From Candidatus Eiseniibacteriota bacterium (GTDB lineage: Bacteria > Eisenbacteria > RBG-16-71-46 > JABDJR01): a stretch of 5,491 nucleotides of DNA. The notes beneath the pieces are model-generated. The model was not told the origin of the DNA, made no database searches, and worked only from the letters and a program-made list of their open reading frames with translations. Shown one piece after another: positions 1 through 5,491 of the stretch. Location: NCBI GenBank assembly GCA_013003415.1, contig JABDJR010000282.1:1-5491 (forward strand). The letters are read 5' to 3'. The position numbers were made by a program, and so were the translations under genes. Numbering within the stretch: position 1 is the first letter of the stretch; the number at the start of each line of letters is the position of its first letter.

Positions 1-44
1 TCCCTAATCCGCGAGGGCAGCAACTCACCTGCCACCTTGGTCAT
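1..44 (-). CDS. Possible start of the gene after ftsA, unidentified, cut by window edge
   Basis: An ATG at 44 has AAAGG at 50-54, 5 nt upstream, and stays open to the left edge, giving MTKVAGELLPSRIR. In dcw clusters of this order ftsZ normally follows ftsA, with a gap of this size (about 100 nt). The 14 visible residues do not resemble the FtsZ start I know, but FtsZ N-terminal tails vary and the diagnostic IKVIGVGGGG block would lie outside the window. An upstream GTG in the same frame (near 81) would add 12 residues but lacks a good ribosome binding site. I do not assign a function. Confidence 0.3.
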   Translation of the reverse strand, partial: MTKVAGELLPSRIR

Positions 45-84
45 TGGGACCTTTAACGTGCGACGTGCCGTCCAACTCACGATG

Positions 85-114
85 CTCGTACAAAGATTGT
101 ATTGACCGTACGAG
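85..114. repeat. 30-bp dyad downstream of ftsA
   Basis: Perfect 7-bp inverted arms CTCGTAC (85-91) and GTACGAG (108-114) flank a 16-nt AT-rich spacer. No T-run follows on the minus strand, so a terminator is unlikely. On the minus strand the spacer contains TACAAT (101-96), five of six matches to a -10 box, but the hexamer 17 nt upstream (TACACT, 124-119) matches only three of six of the -35 consensus. It could be an operator or a weak promoter for the next gene, but the evidence is only the symmetry and the -10 match. Confidence 0.4.
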
Positions 115-145
115 GCCTAGTGTAATAGGAGACGCAGCTTCTTGA

Positions 146-1358
146 CTAGAAGAATTCTCCAAACCAACGCTTCATGGGTGCAGAAATTTTTCCGAAGAGG
201 TGCGGTTCTTCAACACGATCAGAATCTTTCTGTTCGCGTGACTGCAAAACCAAACCCACTGCAGTTGCGTAACGCGGATCTTCAACGTCGTCGCGCAATC
301 CAACCAGGCCGCGGGGAACCCCGATCCGGGCTGGCATCTCGAAGATGCGTTCCGTCAGTTCGACTACGCCTTCAAGCAAAGCGCCGCCACCAGTGAGAAC
401 AACACCGCCGGCAATTAAATCGGTGAAGAGATTCTTCTTCGACTCGCGATACACCATGGTGAAGATCTCTTCCATGCGCGCTTCGATCATGGAAGCGAGC
501 ACGTGTTGCTCGATGGGTTTGGCATCACGGCCTCCCACCCCGGGGACTTCGACCATTTTTCCGGCTTCGATACGGTCGGCCACCGCGCAACCGTAGGAGA
601 TCTTCAATTCTTCAGCCGCTTCAAGCGGCGTATGAAGACCAATGGCCAGATCGTGAGTGACGTTGCTACCGCCGAGACCGATCACGGCGGTGTGACGGAT
701 GGCTCCATCGTAGAACAAGGCCAGGTCGGTGGTGCCCCCACCTAAATCGATCAGAAGACAGCCCAGGCCTTTTTCATCGGGAGTCAGAACCGCTTGGGCA
801 GGCAAGAGGCTCAAGAATGAGGTTGGCGAGGCGCAAATCGGCCCCACGAATGGCCTTTTCGAGGTTTTTAGCGCTGGCGCTGGCCCCGGTCACGATATGG
901 ACCTCGGCCTCGAGACGGACCCCGCTCATGCCGATGGGGTTTTGGATGCCGGCCTGATCGTCGACTACAAACTCTTGGGGAATAACGTGGAAGACCTTGC
1001 GATCACCGGGGATGGCCACGGCTCGGGCCGCCTCGACCACGCGAGAAACATCGTCTCCCCCGATTTCATTGCCCCCGCGACTCACGGCAATCACGCCACG
1101 GCTATTCACGGAACGGACATGTTCGCCGGCAATGCCGCCAACCACTTGCCGAATAGGCGTTCCCGCCATGCGTTCTGCCTCGGCCACCGCCGTCTTAATT
1201 GACTGCACGGTCTCTTCGAGGTTGACCACAATCCCACGACGGAGACCGGCGGAGGGCGCATGCCCAATACCCACAATCTTGAGGGAGTTTCCTTCTTGTT
1301 CGGCGATGACCGCCGCAACTTTGGTTGTCCCGATGTCCAAGCCTACATACGGTCTCAT
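146..1358 (-). CDS. ftsA: Cell division protein FtsA, reading frame broken by an apparent 2-nt deletion near 799/800
   Basis: FtsA is the actin-like ATPase that anchors FtsZ filaments to the inner membrane and recruits later divisome proteins. The first frame (1358 down to 774) starts MRPYVGLDIGTTKVAAVIAE, the phosphate-1 loop, and keeps family sequence through ILEPLA (residue 186). It then runs into unrelated CPSGSDSR and a TGA at 774-776. FtsA similarity resumes one frame over at QAVLTPDEKGLG (from 796), with IDLGGGTTDL (phosphate-2), VVLTGGGALLEG (adenosine motif) and a C-terminal amphipathic helix, FGKISAPMKRWFGEFF, of the membrane-targeting type, ending in TAG at 146. Restoring two bases gives about 404 aa, near the normal 420. 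The ATG at 1358 is preferred over an upstream TTG at 1454 because it has GGAGG 9 nt upstream and the family's usual N-terminus. Both halves look fully conserved, so a sequencing or assembly error is likelier than an old pseudogene. Confidence 0.95.
795..803 (-). other. Frameshift site inside ftsA
   Basis: On the minus strand the reading goes CTT GCC TGC CCA AGC, giving LACPSG, whereas the family frame needs CAA GCG GTT (QAV) starting at 796. Between the last in-frame GCC (803-801) and CAA there are four bases, TGCC. Adding two bases after the T gives a Ser codon and then GCC, producing EPLASAQAVLT. That has the same spacing as E. coli EPLASSYSVLT. Skipping one base instead would leave the protein one residue short at this point. 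No classical slippery heptamer is seen. Confidence 0.85.
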
Positions 1359-1359
1359 G

Positions 1360-1389
1360 GGGGTCCCCCTCCGGTCATAGCCGGACCCC
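1360..1389 (-). repeat. Inverted repeat framing the ftsA ribosome binding site
   Basis: The arms at 1383-1389 and 1360-1366 are perfect 7-bp complements (GGGGTCC and GGACCCC on the minus strand) with a 16-nt spacer. The spacer contains the GGAGG of ftsA, and the left arm ends 1 nt before the start codon. An RNA hairpin here would display or restrict the ribosome binding site. The arms are seen directly; a regulatory role is inference. Confidence 0.45.
1368..1372 (-). promoter_or_regulatory. ftsA ribosome binding site
   Basis: GGAGG lies 9 nt upstream of the ATG at 1358 and fixes the ftsA start. It falls in the loop of a 7-bp inverted repeat (1360-1389), so access could depend on RNA folding. 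Confidence 0.75.
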
Positions 1390-1437
1390 GACCCTACCGC
1401 TACAAAGCGGAAAGGCCCGGTGTTGCCCTCACTGAAT

Positions 1438-1481
1438 CTTCTTCGCCTGCTCAAGAGCGAAGTCCGCTCTTCACGAAGAAG
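1438..1481 (-). repeat. Nested stem-loop in the ftsQ-ftsA gap
   Basis: Two nested perfect inverted repeats lie just downstream of the ftsQ stop. The outer arms are CTTCTTCG/CGAAGAAG (1474-1481 with 1438-1445, 8 bp). The inner arms are AAGAGCG/CGCTCTT (1465-1471 with 1453-1459, 7 bp) around a 5-nt loop. The two stems are joined by an uneven internal loop of 2 and 7 nt. No U-run follows, so it does not look like an intrinsic terminator. It may be an mRNA processing or stability element, or a pause site, between ftsQ and ftsA. Confidence 0.55.
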
Positions 1482-1487
1482 TGTGCT

Positions 1488-2309
1488 CTATCCCTGTTTA
1501 ACCACGACCTGATCGCGAAAACGGAGATCGACCATCTTCACCACGATGGCCTTCTTTCGAATTTGCTCCAGAGTCTCAAACAAGGCATCGAGCTTTCGTT
1601 TGCTGATACGTCCATCACCGACGCAGATCGGCAAAGCTTGATCCCTTGTATATACCACAAGCGAGTCGGAATCGCTTACATTGACCTCGCTAATCCACTG
1701 CTCGTCGTCATAGCCGTAGAGGTCAACCCGTCCTAAGAACGCCAAGGCTCGCAAGAGACCCTCATGGTCTAGGCGTGAGCCCGTTTGTTCAAGGTCTACT
1801 TTAAGACCAGTGATCAAAGGTAAAACTTCATAATCCTTTCGGTCCAGCGATTCTTCGGTGGGAGCCCCAAGAACATGCCCCCAAGCATCGATTTCCAGAA
1901 AGGGTGAGGCTAAGAGAGCCTTCGGTCGTCGCTCGCGAATCACCAGTTCCACGGTTCCAATGGGCTTTTTATGCATCTCCGCATAAGAGATACGAGGGTG
2001 ATTCATCAATCTTGTTTCTACGGCCTCTTTGGAGATGGCCAAGTAGTCGCTTCCCAATTCAAGGGCCGATTCTTCCACCACAACCCAGGTGGCCAGATCT
2101 TCCTGACCGACGGGTTTAATGTTGGTGAGCACCAACCAGTCCGTGTGTTGACGCATGAGGTCGAGGGTGGTGTTCCAGCCGAAACTCAGGGCGTAGCCGA
2201 TTCCCAGACCCACAACCGCGAGAAGAGCCCAGGCGGCTAGGCGCTTCCGTCGCCGGCGACGGCGGCGCCGGTGCATGGCCTTGCGGAGGGAGTCAGGAGA
2301 CGCATTCAC
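1488..2309 (-). CDS. ftsQ: Cell division protein FtsQ (POTRA domain, inner membrane)
   Basis: FtsQ is a bitopic inner membrane protein that joins FtsB and FtsL and links early and late divisome proteins. The 273-aa product has a short, very basic cytoplasmic N-terminus with eight consecutive Arg (14-21) followed by KR, then one hydrophobic helix (about 24-45), then a periplasmic part. The POTRA domain runs about 59-129, from WLVLTNIKPVG through NHPRISYAEMHKKPIGTVEL to the family hallmark ERRPKALL. The FtsQ beta domain follows to about 270 and closes with VVKMVDLRFRDQVVVKQ, typical of the family's last strands. The GTG at 2309 is preferred because it overlaps the murB stop (GTGA) and has GAGG 7 nt upstream. 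An ATG at 2276 (residue 12) is a weaker alternative that would still keep the Arg run. Sequence identity in this family is usually low, so the call rests on architecture, the hallmark motif and gene order. Confidence 0.94.
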   Translation of the reverse strand: MNASPDSLRKAMHRRRRRRRRKRLAAWALLAVVGLGIGYALSFGWNTTLDLMRQHTDWLVLTNIKPVGQEDLATWVVVEESALELGSDYLAISKEAVETRLMNHPRISYAEMHKKPIGTVELVIRERRPKALLASPFLEIDAWGHVLGAPTEESLDRKDYEVLPLITGLKVDLEQTGSRLDHEGLLRALAFLGRVDLYGYDDEQWISEVNVSDSDSLVVYTRDQALPICVGDGRISKRKLDALFETLEQIRKKAIVVKMVDLRFRDQVVVKQG

Positions 2310-3223
2310 GACTCAACCTCTTGCAAGGCTTCCCCCACGATTTTGACTTCGGTCTGGAGCATGACATCGAACTCGGTTTTCACTTTGCTCTGGATGTCTC
2401 GAATGAGTCCTTCGATATCGGCGGCGGTGGCATTTTGGTCGTTTAATATCCAGTTGGCGTGCTTCTCGGAAACGTGAGCACCACCTCGGCGCATGCCTTT
2501 AAATCCGCAGGCCTCAATAAGACGGCCGGCGTAGTCTCCGGGAGGGTTTTTGAAAACCGAACCCACGCTGCGTCCCTTGGGTTGGGTGCGCATGCGGTAG
2601 GCGTGGTTGGCTTTGCGTTTGGCCGCCACCGCTTCCGCATCACCGTGGGCAAGTTGGAAAACGGCTTGAGAGAAATACAGGTGCTCGGGATACACCGCGG
2701 TGCGGTAGGCGAAACGAATCGCATCGACGGGCACGCGGACTTCGTCTCCTTTGACGTTGTAGCCACGCACCTCAACCAGCACGTCTTTCACTTCGGAGCC
2801 GTGAGCACCCGCGTTCATGGTGAGCGCCCCACCCACGGTGCCAGGAATATCGTAGCCAAATTCAAAACCGGCAAGACCCGCGCGTTCGGCGGCGGTGGCT
2901 GCCTGCATCATGGTGGCGGAGGCTCCGGCAATAAGACGGTCTTGCTCGACGCGACTGGTGCGGAAACCTCTTCCGAGGTGAATCACGACCCCGCGAATGC
3001 CGCCATCGCGAACGATAAGGTTGGTGCCTCCACCTAGAATGTAGACCGGAGCGCCGAGAGCGTGAGCTGCCTTAAGAATGGCTCCGAGTTCATTGGGATG
3101 TTCGGGCTGAGCCAAGACATCGGCGGGCCCACCAACGCGGTAAGCCAAAAGCGGGGCCAACACGGCATTCAATTCCGTTCTTTCCGGCGCAGCTTTGAGG
3201 ACCGATTCGTAGTTCAGGCTCAT
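2306..3223 (-). CDS. murB: UDP-N-acetylenolpyruvoylglucosamine reductase MurB
   Basis: MurB is the cytoplasmic FAD enzyme that reduces UDP-GlcNAc-enolpyruvate with NADPH to UDP-MurNAc, the substrate of the neighbouring MurC. The 305-aa product has RVGGPAD (29-35), GGGTNLIVRDGG (64-75, FAD pyrophosphate binding; Thr where Ser is commoner), GYDIPGTVGGA (123-133) and MNAG (136-139). Putative active-site residues are Arg174 in FAYRTA, Ser222 in SVGSVFKNP as proton donor, and Glu292 in TEVKIVG near the C-terminus. The compact length and the GSVFKNPPGDYAGRLIEACG stretch fit the type II MurB subclass. The ATG start at 3223 overlaps the murC stop (ATGA) and has only a weak purine run upstream, so translation probably depends on coupling to murC. 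The TGA stop overlaps the ftsQ GTG. Confidence 0.98.
   Translation of the reverse strand: MSLNYESVLKAAPERTELNAVLAPLLAYRVGGPADVLAQPEHPNELGAILKAAHALGAPVYILGGGTNLIVRDGGIRGVVIHLGRGFRTSRVEQDRLIAGASATMMQAATAAERAGLAGFEFGYDIPGTVGGALTMNAGAHGSEVKDVLVEVRGYNVKGDEVRVPVDAIRFAYRTAVYPEHLYFSQAVFQLAHGDAEAVAAKRKANHAYRMRTQPKGRSVGSVFKNPPGDYAGRLIEACGFKGMRRGGAHVSEKHANWILNDQNATAADIEGLIRDIQSKVKTEFDVMLQTEVKIVGEALQEVES
2317..2320 (-). promoter_or_regulatory. ftsQ ribosome binding site, inside the end of murB
   Basis: GAGG sits 7 nt upstream of the GTG at 2309, within the last codons of murB. It supports the GTG start that overlaps the murB stop over the internal ATG at 2276, which has only a poor GCAAGG upstream. Confidence 0.6.
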
Positions 3224-4620
3224 GAAGCGCGTTCACCCATCCCTTTCTTATCAAGGGCGGCCAAGAGTTTTTCTCCAGCCTGATGAATACTGCCCGCTCC
3301 CAAGGTCATGACAAGGTCGCCGGGCTTAATGAGATCCGCGGCGGCGTTTACCGCCTCATCGACCGTGCCCACATGTTGGGCACTCTTGTGGCCATGCTGG
3401 GTGACCTCATCGACAATGGCCTGGCCGTCGACACCATCGATCGGTGCTTCGCCGGCTGCGTAAACGTCGGTGATAAGAAGAATGTCGGCGTCGTAAAAGC
3501 ACACGCCGAACTCGGGCAAGAGATCGCGGGTGCGGCTATAGCGGTGAGGCTGAAAGAGAGCCACCACGCGGCGACCGCTGTGTTCTTTTGCCGCCTTCAA
3601 CACCGCTTGTAGCTCGGTGGGGTGATGTCCGTAGTCGTCGACCACCAACGCCCCCTGCGTTTCACCCTTGATCTCAAAGCGACGGGCCACACCCTCAAAG
3701 CGTTCCAGAGCGTGGAAGATGGCTTCCGGGGCCATCTCTAGCTCAAGACCCACCGCGATAGAGGCCAGGGCATTCAAAACATTGTGACGACCGGGCATGC
3801 GAACCTTCACCCGACCCAACATTTTCTCTTCGTGGTAGGCATCGAAGGACGTGGATAAATCGTCGTGGGTTTCGATTTCTCGAGCCTGGACATCGGCGGT
3901 ACCGGCATAGCCGTAAGTCACCACCCGGCGTTCTAGGCGCGGAAGAATCTGCTGCACGATCGGGTCTTCCAAACAAACGATGTTCACCCCAAAGAAGGGA
4001 ACTTTGTTGGCAAAACGAACGAAGGCGTCCTTAATGGACTCAATGCCGTCGGTCCAATGATCGAGATGCTCGCGATCGATATTCGTGATAATGGCAATGG
4101 AGGGGGAAAGCCGGAGGAAGGAACCGTCGCTTTCGTCTGCCTCAACCACCATGAAATTCCCGGTGCCCAAGCGCGCGTTGGAGTCCACCGCTTTGAGCCG
4201 ACCACCCACAACAACCGTGGGATCGAGGTGACCTTCGGACAAAACCGAAGCGATCATGGAGGTGGTGGTTGTTTTCCCGTGGGCTCCAGCCACCGCGATG
4301 CCTTCTTTCATGCGCATCAGCTCGGCCAGCATCTCGGCTCGAGCAATCACCGGAATCTTAAGCCGGCGCGCTTCGGCGTATTCGGGGTTCGTTTCTTTGA
4401 CCGCCGTAGAAGTGACAACCACGCCCGCTCCGTGCACTTGCTCCTCGCGATGCCCAATGGCAATCATGGCTCCCAAGGAACTCAGACGATCAATGACCGG
4501 CGTTCGGGCCAGATCAGATCCACTCACCGCATAGCCCATGTTCAAAAGAACTTCGGCTATGCCACACATCCCCGAACCACCAATCCCCACCATGTGAATC
4601 CGACCAATTTTCCCGTACAC
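3220..4620 (-). CDS. murC: UDP-N-acetylmuramate--L-alanine ligase MurC
   Basis: MurC is the cytoplasmic ATP-dependent ligase that adds L-Ala to UDP-MurNAc, the first amino acid of the peptidoglycan stem peptide. At 466 aa it is a normal full length. The N-terminal UDP-substrate domain shows VGIGGSGMCGIAEVL (11-25). The ATPase domain has the P-loop GAHGKTTTT (112-120), EADESDGSF (160-168) and NIDREHLDHW (180-189). PGRHNVLNALA (276-286) leads into the C-terminal domain, with DDYGHHPTE (328-336), FQPHRYSRTRDL (356-367) and DVYAAGEAPIDG (385-396). The P-loop has Ala113 where GTHGKTTT is more usual. The GTG start at 4620 is chosen because GAGG at 4626-4629 sits 5 nt upstream and because MYGKI-RIH starts are known in related MurC proteins. 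The stop overlaps the murB start in ATGA. The GHHPTE and VGIGG blocks separate it from MurD, MurE, MurF and Mpl. Confidence 0.98.
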   Translation of the reverse strand: MYGKIGRIHMVGIGGSGMCGIAEVLLNMGYAVSGSDLARTPVIDRLSSLGAMIAIGHREEQVHGAGVVVTSTAVKETNPEYAEARRLKIPVIARAEMLAELMRMKEGIAVAGAHGKTTTTSMIASVLSEGHLDPTVVVGGRLKAVDSNARLGTGNFMVVEADESDGSFLRLSPSIAIITNIDREHLDHWTDGIESIKDAFVRFANKVPFFGVNIVCLEDPIVQQILPRLERRVVTYGYAGTADVQAREIETHDDLSTSFDAYHEEKMLGRVKVRMPGRHNVLNALASIAVGLELEMAPEAIFHALERFEGVARRFEIKGETQGALVVDDYGHHPTELQAVLKAAKEHSGRRVVALFQPHRYSRTRDLLPEFGVCFYDADILLITDVYAAGEAPIDGVDGQAIVDEVTQHGHKSAQHVGTVDEAVNAAADLIKPGDLVMTLGAGSIHQAGEKLLAALDKKGMGERAS

Positions 4621-4622
4621 CT

Positions 4623-5491
4623 CTACCTCGCTTCCTGCTGCTTTAGATTCTCGGCATCGTAATCTTCGGGCGTGTTCAAGATCGATTCCGGCGCGGCCCC
4701 GGCCAAAGCCTCAATGGATTCCGCGACATGCTTGGCCGCATTGGGTCGACTGAGAGCGTAGACAAGGGTGCCCATCCGTCGCAGTTTGATGTCATCCGCC
4801 AACAACTTTCGTATTTCTTCCGCCAAGGTATCCCCGGAAAGGTCGCTGTCCGCCATCATGACCGCGGCTTCTTTGTCGGACAAGGCCCGCGCGTTTGCGG
4901 TTTGATGATCATCGGCGGCGTAGGGATAAGGAATCAACAAACTGGGAATGCCGCAGGCCGCGATCTCGGCCAAGGTCATGGCCCCAGCACGGGCGACCAC
5001 CAAATCCGCCACGCCATAGAGTTCTTCCATGTTGTTGATGAAGCTCTTCACCACCACGCGCGCACCGGAATTTCGAACGCTACCCAGTACAGCCCGGTAG
5101 TCGTTTCGACCTGTCTGAATGACAAACTGAACCGAGCGATCGTTTCGGAAGTGGGGAAGCATATTGCGGAACGCATTGTTTAAGCTTCGCGCACCTTGGG
5201 AACCGCCAAGAATGAGCACCGTCTTTCGATCTGGGAAGAGACGATACTTCTGCAGCGTCCGGCGTGCGTTCCCCTCGGGGATTTTGATCCGTACCGGGTT
5301 TCCGGAAAGACGAAGTTTCCCTCGATCTTTGAAGAAGCGACGCGACTCCGTGAAGTGAATATGGATCTCGTCTGCGAAACGGGCCAGCATGCGGTTGGAT
5401 TTACCGGGGATGCTGTTTTGTTCCTGAAGCACGGTGGGTCTGCGGCGAAGCTTGGCCGCAATGACCGCGGCCACACTGACGTAGCCTCCGG
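4623..5491 (-). CDS. murG: UDP-GlcNAc:lipid I N-acetylglucosaminyltransferase MurG, 5' end cut by window edge
   Basis: MurG transfers GlcNAc from UDP-GlcNAc to lipid I on the cytoplasmic face of the inner membrane, giving lipid II. The visible frame is open to the right edge and begins GGYVSVAAVIAAKL, which matches the family's GGYVS segment near residue 100. Roughly 100 N-terminal residues, including the first glycine-rich loop, therefore lie outside the window, and the GTG at 5474 is not the start. Counting from GGYVS, the visible motifs are VLQEQN (20-25, usually HEQN), GNPVR (63-67), LGGSQGA (94-100, the glycine-rich loop of the C-terminal GT-B domain), ARAGAMTLAEIAACG (166-180, with the conserved Glu of the sugar-nucleotide site) and DDHQTANA (193-200). 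The protein ends in an acidic, Gln-rich tail of about 25-30 residues, somewhat longer than in E. coli MurG. The TAG stop lies 2 nt before the murC start. Family assignment is secure. Confidence 0.97.
   Translation of the reverse strand, partial: GGYVSVAAVIAAKLRRRPTVLQEQNSIPGKSNRMLARFADEIHIHFTESRRFFKDRGKLRLSGNPVRIKIPEGNARRTLQKYRLFPDRKTVLILGGSQGARSLNNAFRNMLPHFRNDRSVQFVIQTGRNDYRAVLGSVRNSGARVVVKSFINNMEELYGVADLVVARAGAMTLAEIAACGIPSLLIPYPYAADDHQTANARALSDKEAAVMMADSDLSGDTLAEEIRKLLADDIKLRRMGTLVYALSRPNAAKHVAESIEALAGAAPESILNTPEDYDAENLKQQEAR
4626..4629 (-). promoter_or_regulatory. murC ribosome binding site, at the end of murG
   Basis: GAGG, overlapping the last sense codons of murG, lies 5 nt before the GTG at 4620. 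It decides for GTG as the murC start rather than the internal ATG at residue 10, which would cut into the strand leading to the VGIGG motif. Confidence 0.6.

Noticed and set aside
1..105. Plus-strand frame open from the left edge to a TGA at 103-105, as a possible end of a convergent gene
   Set aside because: The 34 residues show no family resemblance and have no terminator behind them. A frame of this length is expected by chance, and gene order favours a minus-strand gene here.
138..152. Short hairpin CTTCT/AGAAG at the ftsA stop as a terminator
   Set aside because: The stem is only 5 bp, AT-rich and not followed by a T-run, so it is too weak to call.
774..803. Programmed ribosomal frameshifting to make full-length FtsA
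   Set aside because: A +1 shift would be needed. No slow or stop codon sits at the shift point, no slippery heptamer is present, and the product would be one residue short compared with the family.
1359..1454. N-terminal extension of FtsA from the upstream in-frame TTG at 1454 (Arg-rich, 32 residues)
   Set aside because: The start at 1358 has a strong ribosome binding site and matches the normal FtsA N-terminus. The upstream part covers the two inverted repeats and is low-complexity.
2459..3037. A 192-codon open frame on the plus strand opposite murB
   Set aside because: It is fully antisense to conserved MurB motifs and looks like the complement of a GC-biased gene.
4057..4662. A 201-codon open frame on the plus strand opposite murC
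   Set aside because: It lies antisense to well-conserved murC codons, has a His/Arg-rich composition typical of a shadow frame, and shows no recognisable motif.

Overview
The window holds part of the bacterial division and cell wall (dcw) cluster. All recognisable genes are on the minus strand, so transcription runs from the right end to the left. In that order they are murG (5' end outside the window), murC, murB, ftsQ and ftsA. The order murG-murC-murB-ftsQ-ftsA, the FtsQ with a membrane anchor and POTRA domain, and the short type II-like MurB point to a Gram-negative-type bacterium. MurC opens with MYGKIGRIH and carries GHHPTE and FQPHRYSRTRDL blocks that, from memory, resemble deltaproteobacterial (Geobacter/Bdellovibrio-like) enzymes. 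The QEQNS variant in MurG also occurs in other phyla, so the lineage stays open. Base composition is moderately GC-rich and uniform, and nothing suggests recent transfer.

Layout: 4623-5491 murG (about 288 C-terminal residues); 3220-4620 murC (466 aa, GTG start, 2 nt after murG); 2306-3223 murB (305 aa, ATGA overlap with murC); 1488-2309 ftsQ (273 aa, GTGA overlap with murB); 1359-1487 a 129-nt gap with two inverted repeats; 146-1358 ftsA, split by a frameshift near 799/800; 1-145 a left-end stretch with a 30-bp dyad and a possible start of another gene at 44, where ftsZ would normally be expected but cannot be recognised.

The genes form one pathway module. MurG makes lipid II at the inner face of the membrane, and MurC and MurB act earlier on UDP-sugar precursors in the cytoplasm. 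FtsQ is a bitopic scaffold of the divisome, and FtsA ties the FtsZ ring to the membrane. Overlapping or near-touching start and stop codons from murG through ftsQ indicate translational coupling within one transcript.

This is a conserved housekeeping region and I found no previously undescribed system. The points most worth a second look are the ftsA frameshift, the structured ftsQ-ftsA gap, and the identity of the gene after ftsA.
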